Below, piece after piece: positions 17,069-26,016 of a stretch of 64,000 nt of DNA. The notes under the pieces are model-generated. The model was not told the origin of the DNA, ran no database searches, and saw only the letters and a program-made list of their open reading frames with translations. The stretch comes from Allobranchiibius sp. CTAmp26. Its GTDB lineage: Bacteria; Actinomycetota; Actinomycetes; Actinomycetales; Dermatophilaceae. The position numbers and the translations under genes were made by a program. The first letter of the stretch is position 1; every line of letters begins with the position of its first letter. Location of the stretch: contig NZ_JAGEKR010000014.1 in NCBI RefSeq assembly GCF_017565405.1, positions 1 through 64,000 on the forward strand, written 5' to 3'.

Positions 17069-18016
17069 CTACTTGGTCAGTTTGACGACGGCGGCGCCGA
17101 GATTCGGCGCCCCGCTGCCGTAGTGGAAGACGGAGTTCATGTCCACGAACTGCAGGAAGTAACCCTTGATGCAGTTGACGCTCGGTTTGGTGCAGCCGCT
17201 GGCGTTGAAGGTGAACGCCTTAGAGGGGAAGTTGTACCCGGTCAGGCGGAAGGCGGCGTAGCCGTAGATGTGGTACGAGGAGTTGGCACCGGAGTCTGCC
17301 GTCTGATCGAAGATCGGTAGCAGCACCACCTGGTTCTGCTGCAACGACATGCTCGTTGCGCTGCATCCGCTCGGCACCGACGCTCCCGTCGAGGACCACA
17401 GCGTCGCGTTGATGGCACTGGTGGCGTTGCAGGTCCCGGAGTCCGGATTGACCCAGGCGAACCCGCCTGGGACGGCGTTGTGCGACGGGCCCGTGCAGCT
17501 GGTGCCGGAGGACTTCGTGAAGAAGATCAACCTGTCCGTGGTGCCGGACGGCATGCCGCCTCCGGTCTGGGCGTTCCACTCGCAGATCGAGAAAGCGAGC
17601 GGCAGTACCGCCGTCCCGCCGGTGGGAGACCCCCAAGCCGCCGTGGCTGCCGCGGTGATCGTGGTCTGCGACAGCCCGAGCACCTCGGCGAAGTGATGGT
17701 GACGGACGCCGACATTCGACACCGTCACTTGACCGGTGGCCGGGGTGAGCCCGGGCGTCACCGTGGCCGTCGCGAGGCCATCGTTGACATTGGCCGCAGC
17801 CATCGTCTGCACCGTCTGCGAGGGCGTCTGACAGTTGTTGCGCGCGCAGTCCTGGGCAACGGCCAGGGCGGCAGCGTCCGCGCCGGTCTGCAGCTGCTGC
17901 TGCTCGGACCACAAGGATGCGATGTCGACGGAGAACGCCGCGAATCCCAGCAGAGGAACCATGAGCAGCGCCACGATGACCGAGACCGCTCCCCGCTCCT
18001 GCTTCAGCCGTTGCAT
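17069..18016 (-). CDS. TadG-like pseudopilin/pilus-associated protein
   Basis: A 315-aa protein beginning with a short basic stretch and a TadE/TadG-type hydrophobic helix (RGAVSVIVALLMVPLLGFAA, about residues 9-28), followed by a large extracytoplasmic domain rich in Ser/Thr/Ala. About ten Cys residues (for example CARNNCQTP and CTKPSVNC) suggest disulfides. Start ATG 18016 overlaps the TadE gene by 13 bp. In Tad loci such proteins (Flp-associated, DUF2134-like) are thought to be minor pilins or anchors. Confidence 0.8.
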   Translation of the reverse strand: MQRLKQERGAVSVIVALLMVPLLGFAAFSVDIASLWSEQQQLQTGADAAALAVAQDCARNNCQTPSQTVQTMAAANVNDGLATATVTPGLTPATGQVTVSNVGVRHHHFAEVLGLSQTTITAAATAAWGSPTGGTAVLPLAFSICEWNAQTGGGMPSGTTDRLIFFTKSSGTSCTGPSHNAVPGGFAWVNPDSGTCNATSAINATLWSSTGASVPSGCSATSMSLQQNQVVLLPIFDQTADSGANSSYHIYGYAAFRLTGYNFPSKAFTFNASGCTKPSVNCIKGYFLQFVDMNSVFHYGSGAPNLGAAVVKLTK

Positions 18017-18408
18017 CGCATACTCCCCTTGCCGGTCAGCGTGACCCCGGTCCCGAACAGGCTCGTCAGGAACTGGATCGGGTAGGTGATAGTGACCGTG
18101 GCCGTCACCGGCGACGCGGTACCGCTGGTCGCGCAACTCGCCGGTGAGATCACGATCTGCGCGTCCGACAGAGTGATCGACGATGACGACGCCACGTTCT
18201 TCGCGGTGGTGCGGGCAGCCACCGGATCATTGCTCAGCGCCATCACGCGCACGCTTTCCCGAGCTGCGCCGGACAACGTGGTCTGCGCCCCGTAGGCGCG
18301 GCCGAACTCGACGATCCCCATCACCAGCAGGATCAGAAGGGGCGCGACCAGAGCGAACTCCACCGCTGCAGCGCCGCGGTCGCGCCATCGGCGGCCTCGT
18401 CCACTCAT
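18004..18408 (-). CDS. tadE: TadE-family pseudopilin
   Basis: A 134-aa minor pilin. The N-terminus is basic (RGRRWRDRG) followed by the classic TadE helix starting AAAVEFALVAPLLILLVMGIVE, with Glu five residues into the hydrophobic stretch. It is probably processed by the prepilin peptidase of this locus. The start ATG 18408 is supported by GAGGAGG about 8 bases upstream; a GTG at 18414 lies too close to that site. It overlaps the TadG-like gene. Confidence 0.88.
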   Translation of the reverse strand: MSGRGRRWRDRGAAAVEFALVAPLLILLVMGIVEFGRAYGAQTTLSGAARESVRVMALSNDPVAARTTAKNVASSSSITLSDAQIVISPASCATSGTASPVTATVTITYPIQFLTSLFGTGVTLTGKGSMRCNG

Positions 18409-18499
18409 CTGCACCCCTCCTCGGTTACGCGCCAGGCGCCGCGGCCCCGAAGGACCGCGGCGCCTGAGTCACCCATTGACTGCTGACCGCTCCAACGCG

Positions 18500-18715
18500 T
18501 CAGGGAGCGGGGGTTCCACCGAGACTCTTGACGATGTCGTTGAACAGGACCTTGAGCTGGCTGCCCAGAGCCGTGACCGCCACGATGATGACGACCGCGA
18601 TGAGGCCGACCAGCAGGCCGTACTCCACCGCCGTCGCACCGCGCTCCTTGCGGGTCTGCAGGCGGTCCTGAAGACCGACCAGGGTGGTGAAGAAGTACGC
18701 GGCAACAGCGTTCAT
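18500..18715 (-). CDS. flp: Flp/Fap major pilin
   Basis: A 71-aa Flp pilin, the structural subunit of the Tad pilus. It has a longer than usual leader, then the cleavage region ERGATAVEYGLLVGLIAV, with the essential Glu-Tyr pair and a single long hydrophobic helix. Cleavage is expected after Gly in RGA. Start ATG 18715 has GGGAG upstream. It is the first gene of the operon, with a gap of about 90 bp to tadE, consistent with higher expression of the pilin. Confidence 0.93.
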   Translation of the reverse strand: MNAVAAYFFTTLVGLQDRLQTRKERGATAVEYGLLVGLIAVVIIVAVTALGSQLKVLFNDIVKSLGGTPAP

Positions 18716-19149
18716 TTCGGGTCTCCCTAAGTTGTGAACCGGTCGTCGCCGGATCTTTCGTGTGGGCGCCGACTCGAGAGAATCCGCGTTGGCGGAAGCG
18801 AACCATAAGTTTGCGGCTTGCGCAAGGTTCACGTTCAGGCATCTTTGCGGTAACCGTGCACATCTGACGGTACGAGATAGATTGTAAAAGATGAACCGTC
18901 CAAGTCGACGCAGTACTCAATTCATCGAAAAAGACTGTCTCACAACTACTTTCAGTCATGATACTCGCGCACTACGCATGACCGAGGGTCGACGCGAGAT
19001 GAGCGAAACAGCCGTTGCAGTGCACCGGGCAGAGGGTCCTGGCATCACTCTTCGCCTTGCTTCTAGGGGTTAGCAGACCCCCCTAGAAGCAAATATGCGC
19101 AACGAGTAACGTTGCAATATCTGCACGCCCCCCAGAGAGGAGATCTATA
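18716..19149. other. Divergent control region between the Tad operon and the TetR gene
   Basis: A 434-bp gap, visibly richer in A and T than the flanking genes. It holds no convincing gene: the 60-codon frame at 18891-19073 has no ribosome site or recognisable sequence. It includes a 13-bp inverted repeat at 19057-19092 and presumably the promoters of the pilus operon (leftward) and of tetR (rightward). Confidence 0.55.
19057..19092. promoter_or_regulatory. 13-bp perfect inverted repeat upstream of the TetR gene
   Basis: TTGCTTCTAGGGG (19057-19069) and CCCCTAGAAGCAA (19080-19092) are perfect inverted repeats with a 10-bp spacer. They end 57 bp before the TetR start. There is no T-run on either side, so a protein-binding site fits better than a terminator. 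It could be the TetR operator controlling both directions. Confidence 0.5.
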
Positions 19150-19788
19150 GTGACCGTCATGGGTACGGAAACTCCTGGTCTGCGCGAGTTAAAGAAACAG
19201 CAAACTCGCGAATCGATCGCAGACGCTGCACTCGACCTGACGCTCGAGAAGGGCTTGGAGAACGTCACCATCGAGGAGATCGCGAAAGTTGCGTTCGTCT
19301 CTCCCCGCACGGTCTCCAACTACTTCCTGTGCAAGGAAGAAGCCATCGTGGCAGCGGGCACCCAGCCGTCACGGACACTGCTGGGCGAGTTCGAGGATCG
19401 GCCCGCGGGTGAGCACCCTCTGTGCTCCCTGCGTGCTCTGTTGAGCGATTTCGTCGTGGGGCACAGCCCCGAGGAGCTCGAGCTCAGCCTGCGCAAGATG
19501 GACCTCAGCCTGCAGTACCCCTCGTTGCGGCCCTTCGAGACGGCCAGGTTCGATGAGCTCGAGGAATCCCTACGGGAAGCGATTGCGACCCGAACTGGAA
19601 CCAGCGTCACCACGGACCTGTACCCGTGGCTCGCCGCGGCCGCCGCCATCGCCGCTGTGAAGTCCGCCATGCAGCTGTGGGCGACCGCAGCGACCTCCAC
19701 TCACGGCCTGCGGGAACTCATCGAAGAAGCCTTCGACCAGTTCAGCGCAGGACTCCCGACACCACCAAACAGCGTGGCGACCGGCTGA
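19150..19788 (+). CDS. TetR-family transcriptional regulator
   Basis: A 212-aa TetR-type repressor. The N-terminal helix-turn-helix covers about residues 15-60, with VTIEEIAKVAFVSPRTVSNYF. The C-terminal ligand domain is not diagnostic, although the sequence around WLAAAAAIAAVKSAMQLW resembles the TetR_C_17-type group. The GTG start at 19150 has GAGAGGAG about 8 bases upstream; an ATG four codons in is an alternative. It is divergent from the Flp/Tad operon, so it may control pilus genes or itself; that is inference from position. Confidence 0.88.
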   Translation: MTVMGTETPGLRELKKQQTRESIADAALDLTLEKGLENVTIEEIAKVAFVSPRTVSNYFLCKEEAIVAAGTQPSRTLLGEFEDRPAGEHPLCSLRALLSDFVVGHSPEELELSLRKMDLSLQYPSLRPFETARFDELEESLREAIATRTGTSVTTDLYPWLAAAAAIAAVKSAMQLWATAATSTHGLRELIEEAFDQFSAGLPTPPNSVATG

Positions 19789-19936
19789 CGTCCGATCGGG
19801 ACGGGTAGCCGCGCCCGCGCGGACCACGTACTCGGTACCGCCGCGGCTGAGATCGCTGCCTGGTCCGAGCGACTCATCGGACGAACCCGCCGGACGTCCA
19901 TCGGCAGCGCATTTGCGCAGGTCAGAGACGTGCGAT

Positions 19937-20596
19937 GTGGTGGAGCTACTGCGGCGGTATGCAGACGTCGACCCAAGTGTCCTCCGGCCCCTGATGCAGC
20001 TTGCTAGTGACGTGGTGGCCACAGACGGCCGCACCACGACGCAGCCAACGCGACCCATGCTGCACCAGGTCACAGATCGACTCACCGAGACAGCCATTGA
20101 GGAGCTGGTGCAGTCCTACGTCGCCGGAACAGCCGCGACCGAACTTGGACCCCGCTACGGCATCTCTCGCAATACCGTCCTGGCACTGGTGCGGTCACGA
20201 GGCGGCACAGTTCGCCAAGTAGCCATGACAGCAGATGAGGTCAGCACTGCCCAGCGGCTCTACAACGACGGGGCCAGCTTGCGTGAGATTGGCACGCGGC
20301 TTGGTCGCAACCCGGACACCATCTCGCGGCAGCTGCGTCGCCGGGGGTACTCAATCCGGGCACGGCGGCGGGCAGCAAGAGCGTGGAGCCCACCGCGACG
20401 TGACGGATGTCCATGTTGCCGCCGTGGTTGTGCGGGGCACCATCGAATGCGGACCAGGCTCCGCAGGCACCGGCCCAATGGTCCCGATCATCGGCGCGAC
20501 CGGCACATCGATGCCCGGGAGAAGGGAGGTCCCTGTCCCACATGGTGTGGGTGCGAGCAGAGTGCCCTTGCATTCGTCGGTTTGTTGTTGCGCTGA
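19937..20596 (+). CDS. Helix-turn-helix protein, possibly decayed
   Basis: The first about 145 residues look real: two consecutive helix-turn-helix units of the kind found at the C-terminus of resolvases and in stand-alone DNA-binding proteins (ELGPRYGISRNTVLALVRS and GASLREIGTRLGRNPDTISR). Before them is a leader ELLRRYADVDPSVLRPLMQL. After SIRARRRAAR the sequence becomes Arg/Cys/Pro-rich and unlike a protein, so the gene may be frameshifted near 20370. The GTG start is a guess; there is no good ribosome site. It may be a recombinase remnant. Confidence 0.45.
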   Translation: MVELLRRYADVDPSVLRPLMQLASDVVATDGRTTTQPTRPMLHQVTDRLTETAIEELVQSYVAGTAATELGPRYGISRNTVLALVRSRGGTVRQVAMTADEVSTAQRLYNDGASLREIGTRLGRNPDTISRQLRRRGYSIRARRRAARAWSPPRRDGCPCCRRGCAGHHRMRTRLRRHRPNGPDHRRDRHIDAREKGGPCPTWCGCEQSALAFVGLLLR

Positions 20597-20615
20597 ACTG
20601 TGGAGCGATCGGCAT

Positions 20616-21395
20616 TCAGTTGCCGGGACCCGTCGCTGCCGTCGTCGTGCGGCGATTTACTTCACCGACACCCCCGGTTTGCCGTTTGGTGATCCTGGCG
20701 CCTGCAAGTATGACGATGAACAGGGGTGCGCCGAGGAGCACGGGCGCGAGGGGTTCGGCGTGAGCGGTACATGCGGCCCCGACTCCGGACCCGGTGATGA
20801 GAGCGATCAGCACCTCGGAGCTGGGTAGCACCGAACGCACCGGCCGTCGTGCGGCCAGGGAACCGATCACGGTCGTGAGCGTCCCTGTCAAATACGTCGA
20901 GGAGAGGCCGGGTACACCGAAGCGCTGAACGGCGCTTCCCTGAATGCCCAGTGCTGTCGCTGCGACACCGAGCATCACCAGCTTCACGTCGTTCGATCGA
21001 TCCCCGAGGGTTGCCTCCCACATGATGAGGAATACCCCGACGATCGACAATTCAAGACAGAGGGCGCAGGTGACCGACGACGGCCACACTTTGTCTTCAG
21101 GCTTCGCTGCGCCGGCAACCCGGGCTCCGAGGATCACCCCGACGACATAGCTGATGATCGCTGTTCCGGACGTCACGGCGAGAGCTGGGCGCTGATCTCC
21201 GATCGACAACCCCAGGAGGACCATATTTCCCGTCATGACGCTGGAAAACGCTCCACCGAGCATGAGGAAGCCCATCGCGTCGGCAGCACCCGTGACGAAC
21301 GTCAGGCCGACCACGAGCGCGTGTCGTCGCCGGCCGAGTCGAGCGTGCTCGTCGAGATCGACCACACCGCCGCAAGACCTGAATTTCCGCGCCAT
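20616..21395 (-). CDS. DUF1275 (YoaK) family membrane protein
   Basis: A 259-aa integral membrane protein with about six or seven helices. Family features are GLTFVTGAADAMGFLMLGG near residues 30-48, SSVMTGNMVLLG just after, and TYLTGTLTTVIGSLA around residue 165. DUF1275 proteins are small uncharacterised transporter-like proteins. It is divergent from the GntR gene; a GTATAC palindrome lies between them. Function is unknown. Confidence 0.88.
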   Translation of the reverse strand: MARKFRSCGGVVDLDEHARLGRRRHALVVGLTFVTGAADAMGFLMLGGAFSSVMTGNMVLLGLSIGDQRPALAVTSGTAIISYVVGVILGARVAGAAKPEDKVWPSSVTCALCLELSIVGVFLIMWEATLGDRSNDVKLVMLGVAATALGIQGSAVQRFGVPGLSSTYLTGTLTTVIGSLAARRPVRSVLPSSEVLIALITGSGVGAACTAHAEPLAPVLLGAPLFIVILAGARITKRQTGGVGEVNRRTTTAATGPGN

Positions 21396-21420
21396 TTCAG
21401 GTGCTCCCTCTCAATGTTCT

Positions 21421-21430
21421 TCGTATACAC
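21421..21430. promoter_or_regulatory. Candidate GntR/FCD operator between DUF1275 and gntR
   Basis: TCGTATACAC contains the palindromic core GTATAC. FCD-subfamily GntR regulators often bind short TNGTATACNA-type palindromes. It lies 53 bp before the gntR start, and a related TTGTATGCAG occurs at 29574-29583 before the binding-protein gene. Proposed from pattern only. Confidence 0.4.
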
Positions 21431-21483
21431 TTTTCGCCGACCAACCGATAGGGGCCAGTTCGACTTAAATCTGTGGGGGAGTC

Positions 21484-22179
21484 ATGGGTGATAGCGGCGG
21501 GCGAACCGTTGGCGGGCGGCACCAGTCGCTTCAGGAGCAGGTGCTTGCCGAGCTTCGCCGCTTGATCATCGGGGGTTACTACTCCCCTGGTGAGCGACTG
21601 ACCGAGGAGAGACTCGCCGAAGACTTCGGCGTCTCGCGAAACCCCGTCCGCGAGGCCCTCCGAGTCGCCGCGTCCGAGGGCTTCGTCCGCCTCGTCGCCC
21701 GGCACGGCGCGTATGTGGAGTCGCCGGATGCGTCGGCGATCGAAGATCTGTTCGCCGTCCGAGAACGGCTCGAGCCCCTCGCCGCTCGGCTTGCGGCCAC
21801 ACGCATCAGTGCTGAGGACATCAGCGAGCTTCGAGCCATGGTCGAGGAGGCCCGCAGGGCATCTGCGCATGAGGACTACGCCCATCTTGCCGAGCTCAAC
21901 AGTGCATTCCATCTGCGGGTGATCAAGATCAGCGGCAACCGATGGCTGGTGTCGATGGTCAGCTCGTTGTACTGGCACGTGCAGTGGGTGTACCGGCAGG
22001 GCGCAGCGAGCCGAGCGCCCCACTCGTGGTCTGAGCATGCGGAGTTCGTGGATGCGCTGGAGTCACGGGATGCCGATCGAGCAGAGAAAGCGGCGCTCGT
22101 GCATGTGCTGGCCGCTTCGGAGGCTGCCGTTGATCTGCTGAACGACGCCGAGGCGAATCCTCAACGGCCGCAGGCATAA
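21484..22179 (+). CDS. GntR-family regulator, FCD subfamily
   Basis: A 231-aa repressor or activator with an N-terminal winged helix (about residues 13-75: LRRLIIGGYYSPGERLTEERLAEDFGVSRNPVREALRV) and a C-terminal all-helical FCD ligand domain (about 85-215) with metal-ligand type residues in AELNSAFHLRV. FCD regulators usually sense small carboxylic acids or amino acids. The gene converges with, and overlaps by 19 bp, the gamma-glutamyltransferase gene, and is the probable regulator of the peptide-uptake operon. Confidence 0.92.
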   Translation: MGDSGGRTVGGRHQSLQEQVLAELRRLIIGGYYSPGERLTEERLAEDFGVSRNPVREALRVAASEGFVRLVARHGAYVESPDASAIEDLFAVRERLEPLAARLAATRISAEDISELRAMVEEARRASAHEDYAHLAELNSAFHLRVIKISGNRWLVSMVSSLYWHVQWVYRQGAASRAPHSWSEHAEFVDALESRDADRAEKAALVHVLAASEAAVDLLNDAEANPQRPQA

Positions 22180-23948
22180 CCCTGCATCCCTCGCGGGTTG
22201 GCGGCGGCACGAACGATGCCGCTCGCGGTGTCGCGGCTTACCGCGCACATCCGGCCGAGCGCCCAGGGTCCCGCTTCACGCACGCGGTGTCCCATGGACG
22301 ACAGCGCATCCTTCACGTCGCCGGGCAGACGATCCTCGACGACGAGCGACGCCGGCGCCATCTCGCGGGGGAAAAAGGATCCGGGGAAGCTCTCCGTGTG
22401 CCACGCGGGTGCGTCGATAGCTTCCTGCAGCGTCTGTCCGCCGACGAGATGCCGTAGTAGGAAGAGCAGCTGCCATTGCTCCTGCTGGTCTCCACCCGGG
22501 GAGCCGCAGGCAAGAACCGGCCGCCCCTCACGCAACACCAGGGTCGGTGTCAAGGTGGTTCGTGGTCGGCGTCCGGGGTGCAGCGACGTGGGTAGTCCCT
22601 CTTCCAGCCAGAGCATCTGGAGCCTGCTGCCGAGCGCGAAGCCGAGCTGCGGGATGGTGGGCGAGCTTTGCAACCATCCGCCGCTCGGGGTCGCGGAGAT
22701 CATGTTGCCCCAGCGGTCCACGACGTCCACATGGCACGTATCACCCCGGGTGACGCCCTTTGCGTCGACGGTCGGTTCGCCCAGCGTGGCATCCCTGGCG
22801 TCGGCCGCCATCCGGGCATGGCTGCTGAGGTAGGCAGCCAGCTTCGGGGCGCGGCCGTCGGGGCTACCCGGGCGCAGCTCCTCGGAGGCTCGATCGCCAA
22901 TGAGGCCCGCGCGCTCAGCGGCGTAGAAGGGTGAGAGCAGAGTGTCGATGGGGACATCGTCGACGTCCCCGTACCAGGCCTCGCGGTCGGCGAAGGCGAG
23001 CTTCATCGATTCAGCGATGGAGTGAATGCCGTGCGTGGTGCCGGGATCCAACGCACTGGGGTCTCCGAGTGCGTCGAGCAGCCGAAGGGTCTGCAGCATC
23101 AGGGGGCCCTGCGACCAGGCCCCGACCTTGGCGACGGTGACGCCCTGCCAATCCGCGGTCACCGGGGATTCCCACTGCGCTTCGTACGCAGACATGTCGC
23201 TGCCGGTCAGGACTCCGGTGTTCCGCCGGCCGCTGGAGTCGAGCTGCGGCTCGCGTACGAAGGCATCGACAGCCTCAGCGACGAAGCCGGAACTCCACGC
23301 TCGTCGCGCGCCATCGATCTGAGCCTCCCTGTCAGCGCCGGCGGAACGGCCCTCCTCCACGAGGCGCTGGAGAGTGCGTGCGTATGCCGGGTTGGAATGG
23401 AGAGTGCCCGGTTGTGGCGCCTGTCCTCCGGGAAGCCACAGCGCAGCGGAGGTCGTCCAGTCCTGCTCGAAGAGGTCGCGAACGCTCTCCACGGTGGCGG
23501 TGACACGCTCGAGTACGGGAATGCCTCTGGCCGCGTAGGAGATTGCCGGTTCGAGAATGTCCTTCAGCGATTTCGTCCCATGGTCACGCAGCAGAAGCAG
23601 CCACGCATCGACAGCCCCGGGAACTGTTGCGGCCAGCAGGCCGGAGCCCGGAATGAGATCGAAGCCGAGTGACGTGTAGTGCTTGATCGTGGCCCCGGCC
23701 GGCGCGGGCCCCTGCCCGGCCAGTACCCGGGGCACGGGATCGGAGGCGGTGGAGATGATGGCCGGGCTCTCTCCCCCCGGTCCGTTGAGATGCGGTTCCG
23801 CGACATGCAGGACGAACCCTGCCGCGGCTGCCGCGTCGAAGGCGTTGCCGTCCTGTTCCAGGATGCGCATCGCAACCTGTGAGGCGATCCAGTGTGTCGA
23901 GGACACTGCCCCGAACGTGCCTTCGAGCGTCGGACGAGTCGTGAACAT
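22161..23948 (-). CDS. ggt: Gamma-glutamyltransferase-type Ntn hydrolase without signal peptide
   Basis: A 595-aa GGT-family precursor that cleaves gamma-glutamyl amide bonds, as in glutathione. The autoprocessing nucleophile is Thr404 in RGDTCHVDVVDRWGN, the start of the small subunit. The large-subunit sequence GNAFDAAAAAGFVLHVAEPHLNGPGG fits the family. The N-terminus (MFTTRPTLEGTFGAV) has no signal peptide, so the enzyme should be cytosolic, unlike most periplasmic or secreted GGTs. It is the last gene of the peptide ABC-transporter operon and overlaps the upstream ATPase stop by one base (TGATG). Substrate is inferred from family and operon. Confidence 0.92.
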   Translation of the reverse strand: MFTTRPTLEGTFGAVSSTHWIASQVAMRILEQDGNAFDAAAAAGFVLHVAEPHLNGPGGESPAIISTASDPVPRVLAGQGPAPAGATIKHYTSLGFDLIPGSGLLAATVPGAVDAWLLLLRDHGTKSLKDILEPAISYAARGIPVLERVTATVESVRDLFEQDWTTSAALWLPGGQAPQPGTLHSNPAYARTLQRLVEEGRSAGADREAQIDGARRAWSSGFVAEAVDAFVREPQLDSSGRRNTGVLTGSDMSAYEAQWESPVTADWQGVTVAKVGAWSQGPLMLQTLRLLDALGDPSALDPGTTHGIHSIAESMKLAFADREAWYGDVDDVPIDTLLSPFYAAERAGLIGDRASEELRPGSPDGRAPKLAAYLSSHARMAADARDATLGEPTVDAKGVTRGDTCHVDVVDRWGNMISATPSGGWLQSSPTIPQLGFALGSRLQMLWLEEGLPTSLHPGRRPRTTLTPTLVLREGRPVLACGSPGGDQQEQWQLLFLLRHLVGGQTLQEAIDAPAWHTESFPGSFFPREMAPASLVVEDRLPGDVKDALSSMGHRVREAGPWALGRMCAVSRDTASGIVRAAANPRGMQGYACGR

Positions 23949-24973
23949 CAGATATGTCTCCGTTCAGAGCCGCCGAGCAGCTCGCTTCCGGTCCCGTCGG
24001 GTTGGACCAGGTGGCACGCGGCGACTCCGCCTGGGACGGTGCGCAGCTCGGGTATCTGCGTGGTGCACAGATCGAACGCGAGCGGGCATCGAGTGTGAAA
24101 GCGGCAGCCAGAGGGGGGATCCGAGGGGGAAGGGAGATCGTCACCGAGGATCACCGGATCACGGCGCTTCTGCACCGCGGGGTCCGCAACGGGCGCCGCC
24201 GCGAGGAGTGCCTGGGTGTACGGGTGCGCCGGAGCGGCGAAGATCTGCTCGCGAGGTCTCATCTCGACGATCTGTCCGAGATACATCACCGCGACCTCAT
24301 CGGCGAGATATTCCACTGCCGACAGATCGTGTGTGATGAAGAGACAGGCGAACCCGATGTCGCGTTGGAGATCGGCCAACAGGTTCAGTACCGACGCCTG
24401 CACGGACACGTCGAGTGCACTGGTCGGTTCGTCGGCGATGAGCAGGCTGGGTGACGAAATGAGCGCGCGCGCGATGCTCACCCGCTGACGCTGTCCTCCG
24501 GAGAGCTCGTGCGCATAACGGTAGGCGACTTCGGCCCCCAGCCCGACACGGCCCAACTCGGCGGTCACCCGGGCTGATCGCCGGCTTGCGGACAATCGCT
24601 CCCGACCCATGCGCAACGGCTCCGCGATGATGTCGCCCACCAGCATGCGGGGGTTTAGCGATCCCGCGGGATCCTGGAACACCATCGATACCCGGGCATC
24701 GTGGTGCCGGACCTGTCTGCGGGAGAGATGCGTCATGTCGACTCCGCCGACCTTGACCGACCCCGAGGTCGGTTCGAGAAGGCGGACCACGCAGCGTCCG
24801 ACCGTCGTCTTGCCGGATCCGCTCTCGCCCACCAGCGCGGTGAGTTGGCCCTGAGGCAGCGTGAGCGAGAACCCGTCGACGGCCCGGACGGGCCCGAAAT
24901 GCATTTTGAGATCCTCGACCTCCAACGCGGGAACGTCCCCGGACGACCCTTGTGTACTCCGCACGGCTGTCAT
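23948..24973 (-). CDS. Oligopeptide ABC transporter ATPase, DppF/OppF type
   Basis: A 341-aa ATPase. Walker A is GESGSGKTT near residue 50, the signature is LSGGQRQRVSIARAL, Walker B is LLIADEPTSALD, and the C-terminal oligopeptide extension carries CRFHTRCPLAFDLC. ATG 24973 overlaps the DppD stop as ATGA and has GGAGGAG upstream. It pairs with the DppD-like protein to energise peptide import. Confidence 0.94.
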   Translation of the reverse strand: MTAVRSTQGSSGDVPALEVEDLKMHFGPVRAVDGFSLTLPQGQLTALVGESGSGKTTVGRCVVRLLEPTSGSVKVGGVDMTHLSRRQVRHHDARVSMVFQDPAGSLNPRMLVGDIIAEPLRMGRERLSASRRSARVTAELGRVGLGAEVAYRYAHELSGGQRQRVSIARALISSPSLLIADEPTSALDVSVQASVLNLLADLQRDIGFACLFITHDLSAVEYLADEVAVMYLGQIVEMRPREQIFAAPAHPYTQALLAAAPVADPAVQKRRDPVILGDDLPSPSDPPSGCRFHTRCPLAFDLCTTQIPELRTVPGGVAACHLVQPDGTGSELLGGSERRHI

Positions 24974-26016
24974 CAACGCTCCTCCGCATTCTCTTCATGA
25001 CCGGAGATATTGGGGTGCCAGCACGCTGCGAGGTGATCTCCCTGGGGCTCGCCGGCATAGCCCACCAATGGCGGCTCCGACGTGCGGCACTGCGCACTGG
25101 CGTTCGCGCAACGATCGGCGAACGTGCACGCGTCCGGGTGGGTCGACAACACCGGGACCAGACCCGGGATCTCCTGAAGCCGATCAGACCCCGCGTACCG
25201 GTCCGGCTTGGGGCTCGCCTGCAACAGCCCAGCGGTGTAGCGGTGTCGGGGGTCGTCGAACAGGTCCTGCACTGGAGCGGACTCGACGACGCGACCGGCG
25301 TACATCACCACGACGCGATCCGCGATGTCGGCGATGACCCCCAGGTCATGCGTGATGAAGAGGATCGATGTTCCCAACCCGTTGCGCAGGTCGCGTAGCA
25401 CGTTGAGGATCCCTGCTTGGACGGTCACGTCGAGAGCCGTCGTGGGCTCGTCGGCGACCAGGACCTTCGGGCCGCACGCGACCGCCATGGCGATCACCAC
25501 TCGTTGCCGGAGTCCGCCAGACATCTGATGCGGGTAGGTGTCGACGCGCTCGTGTGCCGACGGAATGCCCACCAGGTTCATGAGTTCGATGGCACGGGTA
25601 CGGGCGCGGGCACGCGAGAGTTGCTCGTGTGCCTGGAGTACCTCGCCGATCTGTCGCCCCACGGTGAGGACCGGGTTCAGCGAGGTCATCGGCTCCTGGA
25701 AGATGTACGCGATGTCACGCCCGCGGATCCGACGCAAGGTCGACTCTTTGGCGCCGAGGAGCTCAGACCCGTCAAGTCGGGCTGATCCGGTGACGTGGGC
25801 AGACGCCGGTAGCAGACCGGCCAGAGCCATCGCCATCACGCTCTTGCCGCATCCTGATTCGCCGACGATGCCGACGATCTCACCTGCGTCCAGCCGCAGG
25901 TCGACCTTGTCGACTGCGCTCACGGTGCCGCCCTCGGTGCGGAACGAGACCGACAGATCTGCGACCTCCAGCACGTGGGAGGTATCGGTCACGGGAGGGC
26001 TCGTCGTGGTGGTCAT
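24973..26016 (-). CDS. Oligopeptide ABC transporter ATPase, DppD/OppD type
   Basis: A 347-aa ATPase with Walker A GESGCGKSV (about residue 55), signature MSGGLRQRVVIAMAV, Walker B VLVADEPTTALD and the C-terminal cysteine-containing oligopeptide domain (CTFADRCANASAQC). The ATG overlaps the permease stop as ATGA. Part of the gamma-glutamyl peptide uptake operon. Confidence 0.94.
   Translation of the reverse strand: MTTTTSPPVTDTSHVLEVADLSVSFRTEGGTVSAVDKVDLRLDAGEIVGIVGESGCGKSVMAMALAGLLPASAHVTGSARLDGSELLGAKESTLRRIRGRDIAYIFQEPMTSLNPVLTVGRQIGEVLQAHEQLSRARARTRAIELMNLVGIPSAHERVDTYPHQMSGGLRQRVVIAMAVACGPKVLVADEPTTALDVTVQAGILNVLRDLRNGLGTSILFITHDLGVIADIADRVVVMYAGRVVESAPVQDLFDDPRHRYTAGLLQASPKPDRYAGSDRLQEIPGLVPVLSTHPDACTFADRCANASAQCRTSEPPLVGYAGEPQGDHLAACWHPNISGHEENAEER

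Noticed and set aside
18891-19073. 60-codon frame in the tad-tetR gap
   Set aside because: No ribosome site, atypical composition for a gene here, and it overlaps a regulatory inverted repeat.
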